In this document: in pieces, positions 1 to 11,618 of the stretch
Position numbering within the stretch: the stretch's first letter is position 1
Layout of the letters: each line of letters begins with the position of its first letter
Source of the DNA: Mycocentrospora acerina
Taxonomy: Eukaryota > Ascomycota > Dothideomycetes > Pleosporales
Assembly: GCA_022701365.1 (NCBI GenBank)
Contig: JAKUHH010000090.1
Span: 62,001-126,000 of the forward strand
DNA length: 64,000 bases
Reading direction: 5' to 3'
Position numbers and translations under genes: made by a program
Notes under the pieces: model-generated
Told to the model about the DNA's origin: nothing
What the model saw: only the letters and a program-made list of their open reading frames with translations
The model's database searches: none

Positions 1-1
1 T

Positions 2-442
2 GGCATTGTTGTTGGCGCAGATCGTGTGGCTGCGAACGGAGATACAGCCAACAAGATTGGAACTTATTCATTGGCTATCCTTGCGAAGCATCACGGTGTC
101 AAGTTCTTGGTCGCTGCACCAAGAACTACCATTGACTTGAGCACCAAGTCTGGAGCAGACATTGTCATTGAGGAACGTCCTGGCAAGGAAGTGACTCTGG
201 TCAAGGGGCCCAGGCACGACGGTGTGAATTTGGATCTTGGAGTTGTCGAGACTATCAGCATCGCTGCGAACGGGATTGGAGTGTGGAACCCGGCATTCGA
301 TGTTACTCCTGCTGAGCTCATTGACGGCATCATCACAGAGGTGGGCGTTGTGGAGAAGGACAGCAACGGGGTGTTCCATTTGGACGAAGTGTTCAAGAAG
401 GACGGCTCGACAGTGAAGCCATCGACCATTGGAGGTTGCTAG
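2..442 (+). CDS. MRI1: Methylthioribose-1-phosphate isomerase, C-terminal part (5' end outside window)
   Basis: This enzyme converts 5-methylthioribose-1-phosphate to the ribulose form in the cytosolic methionine salvage pathway. The reading frame is already open at base 2 and starts with the conserved GADRVAANGDTANKIGTY segment of the eIF2B-alpha/MTNA (IF-2B) fold, which carries the catalytic Asp of the GADR motif. It continues through the family's KFLVAAPRTTIDL block and the NPAFDVTP motif near the C-terminus. About 147 residues are visible, roughly the last third of a protein that is normally 370-400 residues long. No intron is seen in this part. The eIF2B alpha/beta/delta subunits share the fold, but the AAPRTT and NPAFDVTP signatures favour MRI1. 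Confidence 0.93.
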   Translation, partial: GIVVGADRVAANGDTANKIGTYSLAILAKHHGVKFLVAAPRTTIDLSTKSGADIVIEERPGKEVTLVKGPRHDGVNLDLGVVETISIAANGIGVWNPAFDVTPAELIDGIITEVGVVEKDSNGVFHLDEVFKKDGSTVKPSTIGGC

Positions 443-702
443 GAGAATTATACCCTGATACTGGAGTTTTGTTTCTTGCAAATAGACAAAATACATCTGG
501 CTATGACAAGGCTCAGCCGAAGCGCCCATGACTACTGCTTTGTAGCCTCCCCCGTCCCCTGATGGGCATCTCTGTCCATCCAACTGCATCATGACAAACA
601 CTCCGTTGGTGATGCTCGTGAATAATTTTCAGAGTCGACTGGCAACGCAGGCATGCTAGAGAAAATGTTGAACACTCGAACGTAGCAAGGAACAGGTCAG
701 TT

Positions 703-1005
703 TCATGATGCGCCCTTGCCCTTGCCCTTGTCCTCTGACGACGACGACGACGACGACTTGCTGGCGGCTGATGCATCCATGTCCCGCTCGGCTTGCTCTG
801 CTTGCGCCAGAAGCTCCTCGATCTTTTTCTCAATCGAGTCGAGGTGCTGCTCCATGGAAGCAGCAGTCTGCTCGCCTCTAGAGAGCTCCTGGAACGCCTG
901 ACGAGCTATTAGGACTTGGTGCAGGGCAGACATTCACAGCCCTACCTTGGCAAGATCGGCTTCAGGGCGCGGCGCTGGCGTGTCCCCGTTCTGGGCGTTG
1001 GACAT
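703..1005 (-). CDS. Small coiled-coil protein, function unknown
   Basis: I do not recognise the family. I join two exons: the first encodes about 20 residues beginning MSNAQNGDTPAP, then a 48-nt intron (898-945, donor GTAGGG, a CTAAT branch-like site, acceptor CAG), both ends in phase 0. The product is about 84 residues. Its middle is rich in Glu, Ala, Leu and Gln with heptad-like spacing (EQHLDSIEKKIEELLAQAEQAE), which looks like a helical coiled coil. It ends in a Ser run, then Glu-Asp-Lys and a GKGKG tail. A start inside the intron (ATG at 933) would avoid splicing but replaces the N-terminus. It could be a small subunit of a larger complex; there is no direct evidence for that. Confidence 0.55.
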
Positions 1006-1280
1006 GATGGCGCGATGTGAGGGCTGTGGTTGTGGTTGTGGTTGTGTCGTGGTCGAGGCCGTGGGTCGTGGGTCGTGGCTGAGCCGAGCTCTCATGTCGG
1101 ATGACGAACTACCCTGGAAGCTTACCAGCTAGCGCGAACTGTAGACGGGCGACGCGGCATCACCTCCAACCTTCCACCTCACCCACTTCTGCCGCCCGCA
1201 CGCGTCTCCTCCGTACCCGCGATAACCACCGCATGCGCGACGACTGAGCCGTCCATCCGACCCGCGACCGCTCGCCCATC

Positions 1281-4200
1281 ATGTTCTCAGGGTCCAACTC
1301 GTACTTAGGGGGCGGGAACAGCGCCCGACCTGGGCAGGGCCAGTATGGCCAGCAGCAGCCGCAGCAGCCATTCCAGCAGCCCGGCGGCTTCCAGGGCGGA
1401 CTGGCTCCCCAGCCGACGGGCTTTGGCGGCCCAATGCAGCCCCAGTACACAGGCTTCCCGGGCCAGCCGCAGGGCTATGGACAGCCGCTGCCGCCGCAGC
1501 AACAGCCGCAGTTCACAGGCTACCCGGGGCAGCAGGCACAGTTCCAGCAGCCAGCGCCGCAGCAGCTGCCCTTCCAGACGGGCACGCCGCTTCAGCAGCA
1601 GCAACAGCCGCCCGCCCAGCCGCAGATGCCGCAGCCCACGGGCATGACATCGGCGCAGATGGCCGACTCGTTCAGAGGCTCCTCGTCCCAGTCGGTGCCT
1701 CCGCCTGTCCCTGCCAAGACGACCAAGATTCCAAACATACGGCTGTCCTTCATCACGGTGCAAGACCAGGCCAAGTTCGAGCAGCTCTTCAAGTCGGCCG
1801 TTGGCACCTCCCAGGCGCTGTCGGGAGACCAGGCGCGTGACCTCCTGATGCGCTCCAAGCTGTCTGGAGATGCCCTGTCTCACATCTGGTGAGTGTGGCG
1901 CTCGCATTGGGCCACTCCATGCTAACACACGCAGGACTCTAGCCGACACGACCAAGTCTGGCCAGCTCCTGTTCCCCGAGTTCGCCCTCGCCATGTACCT
2001 TTGCAACCTGAAGCTCACTGGCAAGGACCTGCCCAACACGTTGCCCGAGCGCGTCAGGAACGAGGTTTCGAGCATGGTGGACATCATCTCGTTTGGCGTC
2101 GCTGACGACCAGTCAAGTCGCCCCACTCCGCCGAGTAATGCTCCCAAGTTCGAGAACTCGCCGAACATCCCTACAATTCAGCAGCCCCAGCCCCAGCCGT
2201 CCAACAGTCAGCTGCTGTCTTCTCTAGCTCCTCAGCCTACTGGGTACGGCCAACCCCCCATGGGCATGCAGCCGCAAGTCACTGGCTTTGGACAGGCTCC
2301 TGGAGGCTACAATGGCCCGCGTCCGCCCATGCCCCCAATGCCTACTGGGTTCGGGTCCAACCTGACCCCTAGCCAGACAGGCATGGCCCCTCTCAACGCC
2401 CAGCCCACGGGTATGCCGGGCCAATGGGGCTTGGTCAATACGCCAGCCACCGGTCTGCCCAACATTGAATCTCTTGCTGCACGCATGATGCCTCAAACTG
2501 GAAGAGAAGGCGGCAACCACACCACTGCTGGACTGACTGGAAATGCAACCATTCCCTGGGCCATTACAAAGGGCGAGAAGAAGTTGTACGACGAGACATT
2601 CAAAGCTTGGGACGGCATGGGCAAGGGATACATTAGTGGAGAACAGGCCATTGAGATTCTAGGACAGAGTGGACTGCCGAAGCCTGATCTCGAGCGTGTA
2701 TGGACGCTTTCGGATTCTGCTGATCGTGGCCGACTCAACCTTGATGAATTTGCAGTGGCTATGCATCTCATCTATCGCAAGCTCAACGGATACCCCATTC
2801 CAAACCGTCTTCCTCCTGAGTTGGTTCCTCCGTCTACACGCAACATCAACGACTCTATTGGTGCAATGAAGTCTCTCCTCCGTGGCGATGCTGAGGACAG
2901 GAAGAACTCTGGCGCATTCCTTCAACCTCAGCGCACCGGTGTCAGCTACCTCAAGACCCATTCCTTCCGATCTGGAAGTCCTGCAGCTGGCGGTCGCAAA
3001 GATGCCACTGTCTTCCGCAACAACGACGACAACATGGGATACCGTTCAAGCGCTAGACATCGCCTTGGGGCTGGTGGCCGATCGCCATCTCCGGCCGGTT
3101 CATCTTCCCCTGCTTCTGAAAGATCCGACGAGCTGTCTCTCGACCAGCTCAGGAAGTCCGTCAAGGAGAAGCAAATTCTCTTGGATGCTATGGACATTCG
3201 TGACGAGAATGCAGCGGATGAAGACGACGCTCTTGATCGCCGAGACCGTCGGGAGGCTGAAGACCTCTACCGTCGCATTCGCAGGATACAGGAAGATATT
3301 GACGCTCATCCAAAGGTATCTCTGAGGTCGAGCGACTCGGACGCAGAGCGCCGCGCTCTCAAGCGCCAGCTGCAAACCCTGACGGACCGTCTACCAGAAC
3401 TTGCATCCAACGTGCGCCGAACTGAGCGCGAAATCGCGGACGCTCAACTAGAGCTCTTCAGACTCAAGGATGCAAAAGCACACCCTGGATCTGCGTCGAC
3501 GGTTGTCGGCACTGGTCCTGGTGGCGCTGTGACGGAATCTGACCGCTTGAAGGCCCGCGCCAAAGCTATGATGCAAGCGCGTTCTGCCGCCTTGACTGGA
3601 AAGCCAGCCCCCGCTAGTGACGATACTGGTGCAGCAACGGAGCGTCTGGAGAAGGAGAACTCTCGCATCAGGGCTGAGAGAGAGAACAACGAACGCATGA
3701 TTCGCGATGTAGAGGATAGCGTCAATGAGTTTAGCAGGGGACTGGAAGCAAGCCTAAAAGAAGGAGGACACGACAATAGCAGCGAGCATGAACGACGTAG
3801 GTGGGAGGAAGCTCTAGGAGTGGAGGATGAGGTTAAAGACTTCATCTTTGATCTCCAGCGAAGCAGCCGATCATCTCGTGTCCGCAAGGAAGAGTAAGCA
3901 ACCCTTTCATGCAAGAACGAAACAAAGAGCTAACAGTACTCAGTTCATCTCGCGACAACCACAGGGCGTCAAGTCGTCCCGAGGAGACTCGTTCTACGTC
4001 GTCTTCACGATACGACAGCCCGGCTCGCAGCACCGCATCTACTCCTCGCCCTGCTGCACCTGTAACAAGGACTCCAGAAGAGCGTGCCGCCTTCATCAAG
4101 CAACAAGCAGAGCAGCGAATGGCCGAACGTTTGGCTGCCTTGGGTATCCGAGCTCCGGTGAAGGCCGGTGAAACACCCCAACAGCGTGCGGAACGGGAGA

Positions 4201-5618
4201 AAAAGGAGCGTGAGGAGAAGCTTCGTCAGGCTGAAGAAGAAGATGCCCGCCGTGAGGAGGAGCGTCAAAGGCGGCTCAACGATGAATCGATTGCACCACC
4301 TGTCGCCTCAAAGAGCAGCGGAAAGAAGCCAGCACCACCTCCCCCAGTCTCGCGCAAAAACAAGGCAGACGTCACACAGCATGACACCAGGCAAGCGGAA
4401 GCGGAAGCAAAGAGAGCAGATAATGAGATAGCTGAGAGAGCGTTACGCGAGCAGCAAGGGGCTCAGGAAGCAGAGACGAGACGTATGGAGTATGTATACG
4501 AGCCGACAAGTTACTGTATCCGTACTAACTGCTTTACTAGGGAAGAGGAAAGCAGACAGGAAGACGAACTGGCAAGAGAACGAGAGGCAGCACAGGCTAG
4601 GCTTCGTGCTTTGGAAGAGCAGGTGCAGCAGGGTAAGCTCAAGAAGGCAGAGGAGAAGAAGCGTCGGGAAGTTGTCCAGAAGGATGCAAAGGAGAAGGAA
4701 TCTCGACTGGCCGCCCAACGTGCCGAGATTGAAGCTGCTCGTGAGCGAGAACGACAGCTGCAGCTGCAGCTAGAGGCTCTTGATGATGAGGATTCCTCAG
4801 ACGACGACGACGGCCCTCAAAACATCACTCCTCAAGACACAACACCCACTGCTAGTCAAGAGCTGCCGCGAGACACAGCGCCGCCACCAGCGCCACCCAT
4901 GCCGCAAGCGACACAGAACAACACACCTCCGTCCTCGGTTGCCAGCCCGCCTGCGTCTTCGTTGGCTAGCCCTCACCCTGGACACGGCGATACTGAAACC
5001 AAGAACCCGTTCCTGAAGAAGATGGCCATGTCCAGCCAAGAAAACAGTGCCGTCTCCACCCCGCCACTTCCAACAAGTACAAACAGCGAAGTGTCTACCA
5101 ACCCATTCCACCGCCTAACACAAGAGAACGCCAACAAAGCGGCCATTCCTTCATTGAACGAGCCTGTCATGGCCCCTGCCCGTACACGAGGCAGACAGGA
5201 TGATGACGACTGGTCGGTTGTCGATTCGGACGACTCATCTTCGGACGAAGAAGATGCTCCGGCAGGCGGCGCCAAACACCTTGCCTCTATTCTCTTCGGC
5301 ACCATGGCACCACCGCGTCCACTTTCCTCTTTGGATAACAAGGACTCTCGCTCTGCAAGCCCTGCTGTAACGGCACCCCCTTCGGGCATCTCACCACCTC
5401 CACCAATGCCAGGGAGCTTTGCACCCCCACCACCCCCAGGACCACCTCCGCCTCCTGGCGGTGCAGCGCCTCCGCCGCCGCCAATGCCCTCGATGAGAGC
5501 CCCTGGTGGCGCACCCAACCGTGGCGCACTTTTGGGTGAGATTACAGCCGGAAGGGGCTTGCGTAAGGTGGAAACAAAGGACAGAAGTACGTCGAGTACA
5601 GCTGGTCGGGTCTTGTAA
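1281..5618 (+). CDS. PAN1: Actin cytoskeleton-regulatory complex protein PAN1 (EH-domain endocytic scaffold)
   Basis: PAN1 is the cortical-actin-patch scaffold that activates Arp2/3 and works with END3 and SLA1 in endocytosis. Four exons join in phase across introns 1889-1934, 3894-3943 and 4490-4540, giving about 1396 residues, normal for filamentous fungi. In order: a Gln/Pro/Gly-rich N-terminus with repeated QPTG motifs; EH domain 1 (about residues 150-245, split by intron 1); a second Pro/Gln/Gly-rich repeat stretch; EH domain 2 (about 410-505, with a DSADRGRLNLDEF calcium-loop-like segment); coiled coils at about 600-720 and 900-1120; an acidic stretch; then polyproline and a WH2-like actin-binding segment (GALLGEITAGRGLRKV) near the C-terminus. 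At least seven LxxQxTG-type sites match the Ark1/Prk1 kinase consensus known from yeast Pan1. Confidence 0.95.
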
Positions 5619-5837
5619 TGTGGAGGAGAGATGTATGTAAATTATCCGTTGTGCGGTTTTTAAGTGTTTTGTAATTTGTGTGAAATGCCATGGTGTTTTT
5701 GTTCCTCTTTGTTGTGTTGTCTTGTGCTGTTGACTACTGCCTCTGCGGTGATTGACGTGTATGTTTCGCCAGTATCTTACCTTGTCTCTATTTTTCCCTT
5801 TTAAAAAGGAGATGTTTTTTCGTTTCCATCTCACGCC

Positions 5838-5839
<2 letters not shown>

Positions 5840-5872
<33 letters not shown>

Positions 5873-5873
5873 G
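5840..5873. repeat. (GTCT)n microsatellite
   Basis: About eight perfect tetranucleotide copies in the PAN1 3' region. Confidence 0.9.
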
Positions 5874-5914
5874 CCTAGTGTAGTGCACTGTGTCATTGAC
5901 TAAGAAATTAACTA

Positions 5915-5915
<1 letters not shown>

Positions 5916-5950
<35 letters not shown>

Positions 5951-5976
5951 CATTCTTCTTCTTCTTCTTCTTCTTC
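5916..5976. repeat. Adjacent (TTA)n and (TTC)n microsatellites
   Basis: A TTA array (5916-5950) runs directly into a TTC array (5954-5976), a compound trinucleotide repeat. Confidence 0.9.
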
Positions 5977-6292
5977 CTCCGTGAATTCAGTGAAAGGGGA
6001 AAAAAAAAAGGGTGAAGAAAAGTAAAAGACTTTGCTAACTTACTTACATGCTTACCTGCATACTTACTTGAGTATCCAAAACAAATTTTTTTTTCACTTA
6101 CGTCCGTCCGTCCGTCCGTTCAAATACTTTTCTTTCTCCCTACCCTCCTACCGCCCCTCCTAAAATAACATTTGTTATCAGATATTTATATATTCATATA
6201 CATATATATATACATCATCTTCGTTTAGATATCCCACTTTTGGCAAATTTCTTTGGAGAAGGGGGGGAGGGTATTTATCGTAATTCTTTGCA

Positions 6293-6344
6293 AAGAAGAA
6301 GAAGAAGAAGAAGAAGAAGAAGAAGAAGAAGAAGAAGAAGAAAA
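6293..6344. repeat. (GAA)n microsatellite followed by (GA)n
   Basis: About 17 GAA copies. A separate GA-rich array lies at about 6380-6411. Both are purine tracts on the + strand. Confidence 0.9.
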
Positions 6345-6378
6345 ATGTGAAAAAAAAATTCCCCTCGGTCAAGGCAAA

Positions 6379-6410
<32 letters not shown>

Positions 6411-6775
6411 AAGGAGGAAAGATTAAAGGGAAATAACTTGTATTTTCTAAACTTGTTCCACTACTTATACGTTTCATTGCGTATTTGTGTGTGTGTGCTT
6501 ATTACTTTAGTTTTTGTGTTTCATGCGTGAATCATGTCTGAGGGGAGGGTAATTGAAGTTATATGTATAGGAGGTGAATGAATGAATGAATGAATTTCAA
6601 TAAAACTCTGGGTTCTGCATGTGGGATCAGAAGGGGGGAGGTGTCTTTCAAAGAATGGGTATTGTATTGGTAATCGGTAATTGGTAATTGGTATAATGTG
6701 GTGGTGATGAGAAAGTTAGCAAGCAAGCAAGGAAAGAGTGTGTTTATATCCAAGCCTTTCCTAAAAGTACAACTA

Positions 6776-6806
6776 CCATTTCCATTTCCATTTCCATTTC
6801 CATTTT
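6776..6806. repeat. (CCATTT)n hexanucleotide repeat
   Basis: About five copies of a six-base unit, ending in a T-rich tract. Confidence 0.85.
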
Positions 6807-7019
6807 CTTTTCTTTTCTTTTTCTTGGAAGGGAGTTGTTTCCAAATCCCACATACACACACACCACCGTCTATCCGTCTATCCGTCTATTCTTTCGTAAC
6901 TGCGTTGTTTACACTTGCTTCGATTCCACTGGGGTTGAATCAAGACGGATGGATGCTTGGTTCTACCTAACCCCATTATCCAACGAGGTTGCAACTATCA
7001 GTGATTGATGTATTCTTTT

Positions 7020-8369
7020 TTACTGTTTTCCTTGTCCTATTCCACGTGTGTAATTACCACGCGGTGGAGTATGGTAGTTCCTTGTCGGCGGCGCAGTGGC
7101 CATGTCGAGTGGCGGGCTGCTGAGGAGGGGGTTGGGATGTGAAGTACCTCTTAGACGGATGGTTGGCGAGTGATGGCCTCTTGCTTCAAGGGAAGGGGAA
7201 GTGGTGAATTTTGCTAGGTTAGATTTCTTGGATTGCTTGGTTTGATGCCGATGTCGATGTCGATGTCGTTGTTGGATGGTAGTGTCCATAGGGGTAAGCT
7301 CCGTTTTCCCACCCCCTGACTTGACCACTTGTGTTCCTCTCCCCCGTACATCCCGGATCCTAAACATGAGGCTCTTCTCATCCGTCACATTCCCACATGT
7401 GCATGTTATCCCGCTGAACTTGACCACCGCACCCTTCATCTGCCTCCTCGAAGAAAACACCCTTTTGAGGAAACTGGACCCCGGATCTGCTGGTCCTCCC
7501 CCATCCGGCCTCGAAAGATTCACCATTGATTTCGTACTCCGTAGCTTCTCCAGCCGAGTCTGCGTATGCGGTGTTGCTTTCCCCGCCTCGCGACTACATT
7601 GTCGTTGCTGTTGCTGCTGCTGCTCCTGCTGCTCTGGATTTTGTTTCTGCACGCGCCAGGATAATCCACATGCACGGCAACATACACCATAGCGTAGGCG
7701 CTCGTACCTCTTGTACGCGTCCATGGGGAACGGGACCGGTGTGAAGTCTGACATGGGACGGAAGACTTCCAGATTCCCGGACATGGTGCAATCCTCGCAG
7801 GATCTATGCGGACACGAGCACCGTAGGATACTAACGAGATGGGGTCCTATGCAGTAACGGAAGAGTGTGTGGCCTCGTGAACAGTGACAGCAGTGCCATT
7901 GTCCGACAGGAGGAGGGTCGCTATTATTTCTAGTACTGCCGTTGTTGTCGTCTTCAAAGGAGTTGGTTGAGTTACTGAGTGCGTCACTGCGAGAAAAGTG
8001 GGGTGACCTGGGCGGTGAATGTATATTAGGAAGTGGGCCGATAGGACCGGCTTGGACGATAGTGTCTGCAACACCGTGCTCAAAAGACAGCCTGTTGTTG
8101 TCCTTGCCGTCTTCTCCTGCGGAGACTTTGCTATCAACCCGAATTTGACGTGTTTCTATTTGCTTCATCCTGCTGCCAGAGGCTTCTGGACTCTCACTGG
8201 CAAAACTCGCAGCGCAGAAGGGCGAGTACGCGATATCGGGGAGTATCATGCCATCACGCCTGTTGATGGGTTTTGGAGATGAGTATCTCCGCTGCGGAGT
8301 ACTGATTTGGGGGTTCTCATTTTTGGTCAGGTCGCAGCAAGGTGTGAGACGGGGAGGTTGTTCGGACAT
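7020..8369 (-). CDS. Cysteine-rich putative zinc-ribbon protein, function unknown
   Basis: A single exon of 449 residues with an in-frame ATG start. The first 155 residues are low-complexity and Ser/Asn/Pro-rich. Residues about 160-194 contain closely spaced Cys/His (CCHCSRGHT, then CSCPHRSCEDC), followed near 228-238 by CCRACGLSW and near residue 320 by TCTCGN. This spacing suggests two zinc ribbons and resembles a lineage-restricted fungal family with a probable double zinc ribbon. A Gln run (QQEQQQQQQ) and an alternating Arg-His run are encoded by CAG/CTG-type and CGATGT-type repeats. There is no signal peptide or membrane segment, so it is probably cytosolic or nuclear. Zinc binding is inferred from spacing only. 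Confidence 0.72.
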   Translation of the reverse strand: MSEQPPRLTPCCDLTKNENPQISTPQRRYSSPKPINRRDGMILPDIAYSPFCAASFASESPEASGSRMKQIETRQIRVDSKVSAGEDGKDNNRLSFEHGVADTIVQAGPIGPLPNIHSPPRSPHFSRSDALSNSTNSFEDDNNGSTRNNSDPPPVGQWHCCHCSRGHTLFRYCIGPHLVSILRCSCPHRSCEDCTMSGNLEVFRPMSDFTPVPFPMDAYKRYERLRYGVCCRACGLSWRVQKQNPEQQEQQQQQQRQCSREAGKATPHTQTRLEKLRSTKSMVNLSRPDGGGPADPGSSFLKRVFSSRRQMKGAVVKFSGITCTCGNVTDEKSLMFRIRDVRGRGTQVVKSGGGKTELTPMDTTIQQRHRHRHRHQTKQSKKSNLAKFTTSPSLEARGHHSPTIRLRGTSHPNPLLSSPPLDMATAPPTRNYHTPPRGNYTRGIGQGKQ

Positions 8370-9370
8370 GTCAGGATATTCAACGGGAGTTGAGAATGTT
8401 TTGTTAGAATTCAGAATGCTGGGTTGTACAATGTCGCACGATTGTGGAGGTTAGTGAGGGGGGAAGGTTACAAATGAACAAAAATTGTGGTAAGATGGGT
8501 ATGGCAGCAGAGAAACATGTAGTGAAAAAGTAGGTAATGATAGAAAGAAGACGATCTGGTTTCCTGGATTTCACTACCAGTTGAATACTGGTCTGTTTGA
8601 AGTGAAAGGAAGAATGAGAGTGAACTTGCTATTATTCAGGTATAAGCTTGGAAGAACCTTCCTACACTTGCCACCAAATGTCAGGATAGGTTTTGGTTTG
8701 CGAGAAAGGAAGGCTAGTTTAATGGACCTGGTAGACTTTGAAAGAGCGAGGTAGCATGTAGAATTTGTGTGCTGTCAGTACAAGCATTTTTGTACAGCAA
8801 GACATAATGCGCAATCAAGTGAACAAGCGAACTCATCCACTTACTCACTCATTCGTTTTAAAGAAATGGCAACTCTTGCACAAACACTCAGACACACAAA
8901 GTCAGGTAGCTCCACGCCACACTCCCCATTTCACGCAATCGCACCACGTATCAAGTCAATTTGATTTCATTTCTTCGTAAGGGGGATGATCTATAGCATC
9001 CACAAATTCGTGCAAAGCAAAGCAAAGGACACCGAGCCAAAGCAGACCAGACCATATCAGATCAGATCAGATCAACCAAATAAGGCGCAGCACTACAAAG
9101 GGCACCTTGTGTCCCATGCCACATCGTCTGAGCTTGGTCTCTGCCATGGGTGTATGCAAGTGTATGTGTATATGGTATTCTGCCAAAACGCCGAAAGGGG
9201 CCGAAAATAGGGGTGTATAGCTAGACAGCTGGGTAGTAGTACAAAGGTATTCATTTTCGTGGTCGTGATTTCCTTCTTCCTCTGCGAGGGACATTATGTC
9301 GTCATCATTGAGGTAGGTATTCTAAGAGTCGGATAAGGATGAGAAGGATGATGGTGTAGGGTTTAGTGAT
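8370..9370. other. Intergenic, no gene seen
   Basis: A 1-kb interval with the promoter side of the cysteine-rich gene and the 3' side of MDM31. It holds a short GATCA-type tandem repeat at about 9057-9075. Short open frames here have no recognisable content. Confidence 0.6.
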
Positions 9371-11618
9371 TTATGCGATATTCCCTGCAAGACCGAGGAA
9401 CAGGGCTTGTGCGGCGAGTTGCAATGTCCAGATGCCTACTTTTTTCATGCGGCGTTTGCGCACGGTGCGGTCGTCGAGCACGTCGCGAGCAAAGGCGTCG
9501 TACATCTATCTTTGTGTTAGTTTTCATTATTGAGAATGTGTTGTATGGACAGAGACTCACTTCGCGAGATACCTCCTCCATCAGTCCACTGTCGTATAAT
9601 GTCCAGCTTCCATCAAATTCACCCACGTTCTTCACTACCCTGCAGTTCACAGGGATGAAGGTGCGCTTCGAGTTCATGTACGCAACAATGGGTCGCACGA
9701 GCGCGTTGTTCACGTAAGAGATGTCACGTGTGAAGATGGGGACTGCAGCTCGGACATCGTTGAGGTGAACGCGCAGATCCATGATGAGAAAACGCTTGTC
9801 TTCTTCCTTTTCCTCTTCTTCGGAATGCTCGTCATGGTGATGGTCGTCGAAACCGTGGGCGGCGTGGTCGGAGAAGTGGCTGCGGCTGGTTTGCGACACG
9901 GTGGCTTCGACGCGGTCGTACATATCAGACATGACTTTAGCAATGCTGTCGTCATCGTCATTGGGAAGCATAATGTCTGCTACAATGTCGACGTTGCCTT
10001 CGTGGATCCAAGAAAAGGGGCCATCAAAGCCGCGGTTCAGGTGGTCGATATTCAAGCCATCGATACGTATGCGACTGTGTTTCTTCCATGAGCTGCCGTC
10101 TTCGGTGTCGCGACCGCTACTGAGCTGTGTGCCGGTGTAGTTGTGTGTCTGGCGGGGATGGATAGTAAAGAGAGAATTGTCGAAAGAACCAGACATCATG
10201 TTGGCGGATAAAAAGTCGTAGAAGAGCCACTGCTTCCGCAATTGAGGGAGGTCGCAGGAGTAGATACTGACTGCAAAGGGACGGAAGTTATCGGGCTGAT
10301 AGATGGTGACGAGCAAGTCCTCCATTTTGAAAGAATCCAGCTCGAAATCACCCGGGTTGTGCTCGTGCTTGTATGACCTTGGGTCCACGCCTTCAACTGT
10401 GCGCACATATGTTCTGTCCACGACGCCGCGGATGCCTTTGATCTCGACATCCTTGAGGAGCCCTTTGCCGTTGAACCACTTTGAGAAAGACAGTGTGACG
10501 TTGACAGTGTCGATGGAGACTTCAAACTGGGTATAATTTGTGTCTTCTTCCACATCGCCGTCTTTGGCGTCGTTTTCTTGCTGTGCTATGGCAGCAGCAG
10601 CGGCGGCCATTTCCGTTTGCGAGCCTTTGCTAACCTTTCCTTTGCCCTGGCCTGGTCGTCGCGAGACAAAGACCTTTCTGAAGGAGATGACGCCATCCTT
10701 CCACTTGGGCACGACAGCCGTCTCGAAGACGACCTTGATGCCCGAGGACTGGGTCAGGTAGTTGCCAATCCATTTAGCGAGTGTCTCTTGCGAAAAGGCA
10801 GTGTTGATGAGGAAGACAGTAAGCATGAAGAATGTTGTGGTGCCCAAGATGAACCACAGGACATGGGCGGCCAGGACCCAGGAGAAGAGGGCGTAGATCT
10901 CGTCGGTGTTGAAGGGACGGTTGCTGCGTATGGCGAGCCATTTGAAGTGGATCTTGATGCGCGAGAAGAAGCCCGATGCAGCCTCGAGCAGTTCTGCCTT
11001 GGTGGGGCGGTATAGATGTGGGAGGTGTGGAAGGTGCGGGAGAGAGTGGGGCAGACGGTCGAGCAGGTGCTTGGTGGAGGCTGGCGATGCTTCAGGCAGC
11101 GAGTCTGACGCGGGGTTTGGGGATTCCGAGGGCTCAGAGGGGTTGGGGTGTTGCTGAGGTTGTGACGAGGGGGTGGCCTGCGGGGCCTGTGATGCAGCCG
11201 TGTGCTTGTTCGTCGACGAGCTGCCCGTCACTGAGCTCTTGTTGCGCCGGTTGGCGCCCCCGCTCCTTCTTGTTGACCGGCGTGATCTTGTGGACGCGCT
11301 CCTGCTCCAAGCGGACAGTGCAGCGGCCGTCACGCTGTGCTGGACGTGTCTTGGGCGTAATGTCGCGGCGAATAGTCGGGCATGTGAAGATGGCGCGAGC
11401 GCAGGAAATGCCGTTGGTGGGCGACTGAAGATGTGCGCGCTCGAGGCAGCCGTGCGTCTCTGATGGCCGTTCCCCCATGGCGAGTGTGCCCATATCCCCA
11501 GTGCCAGCCGTGGAAGCCCAGCAGCAGCAGCAACACTACCACCACCACCACGGCTACTCTGGTCGACGAGCAAGCGCCGCAGTCCCGCGCCCAGCGCCAG
11601 GCCTACATTTCCGTTCAT
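9371..11618 (-). CDS. MDM31: Mitochondrial inner-membrane protein Mdm31/Mdm32
   Basis: Mdm31 and Mdm32 are inner-membrane proteins needed for mitochondrial shape, nucleoid stability and inheritance. The product is about 730 residues. It has a basic, Ser/Arg-rich N-terminus that looks like a mitochondrial presequence, a hydrophobic segment (ALFSWVLAAHVLWFILG and beyond) around residue 240, and the conserved ISFRKVFVSRRPGQ block. The second exon begins MYDAFARDVLDDR and ends IWTLQLAAQALFLGLAGNIA, the family's characteristic C-terminus. The intron is 9506-9560 (GTGAGT, CTAAC branch site, TAG), phase 0. The open frame extends upstream of 11618, but without another ATG. Mdm31 and Mdm32 are paralogues; I favour Mdm31 only loosely. 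Confidence 0.9.

Larger units (their letters stand above)
5619..7019. other. Gene-free interval rich in microsatellites between PAN1 and the next gene
   Basis: This 1.4 kb holds the 3' untranslated region of PAN1 and the 3' end of the convergent gene. At least seven different simple repeats are visible: GTCT, TTA, TTC, GTCC (about 6101-6120), GAA, GA, AATG (about 6575-6595) and CCATTT. I see no coding region here; short open frames are translations of the repeats. Confidence 0.8.

Noticed and set aside
1305..2168. Long antisense frame (287 codons) opposite PAN1
   Set aside because: A shadow of the Gln/Pro-rich repeats; Arg/Leu-rich translation with no domain, while PAN1 is certain on the other strand.
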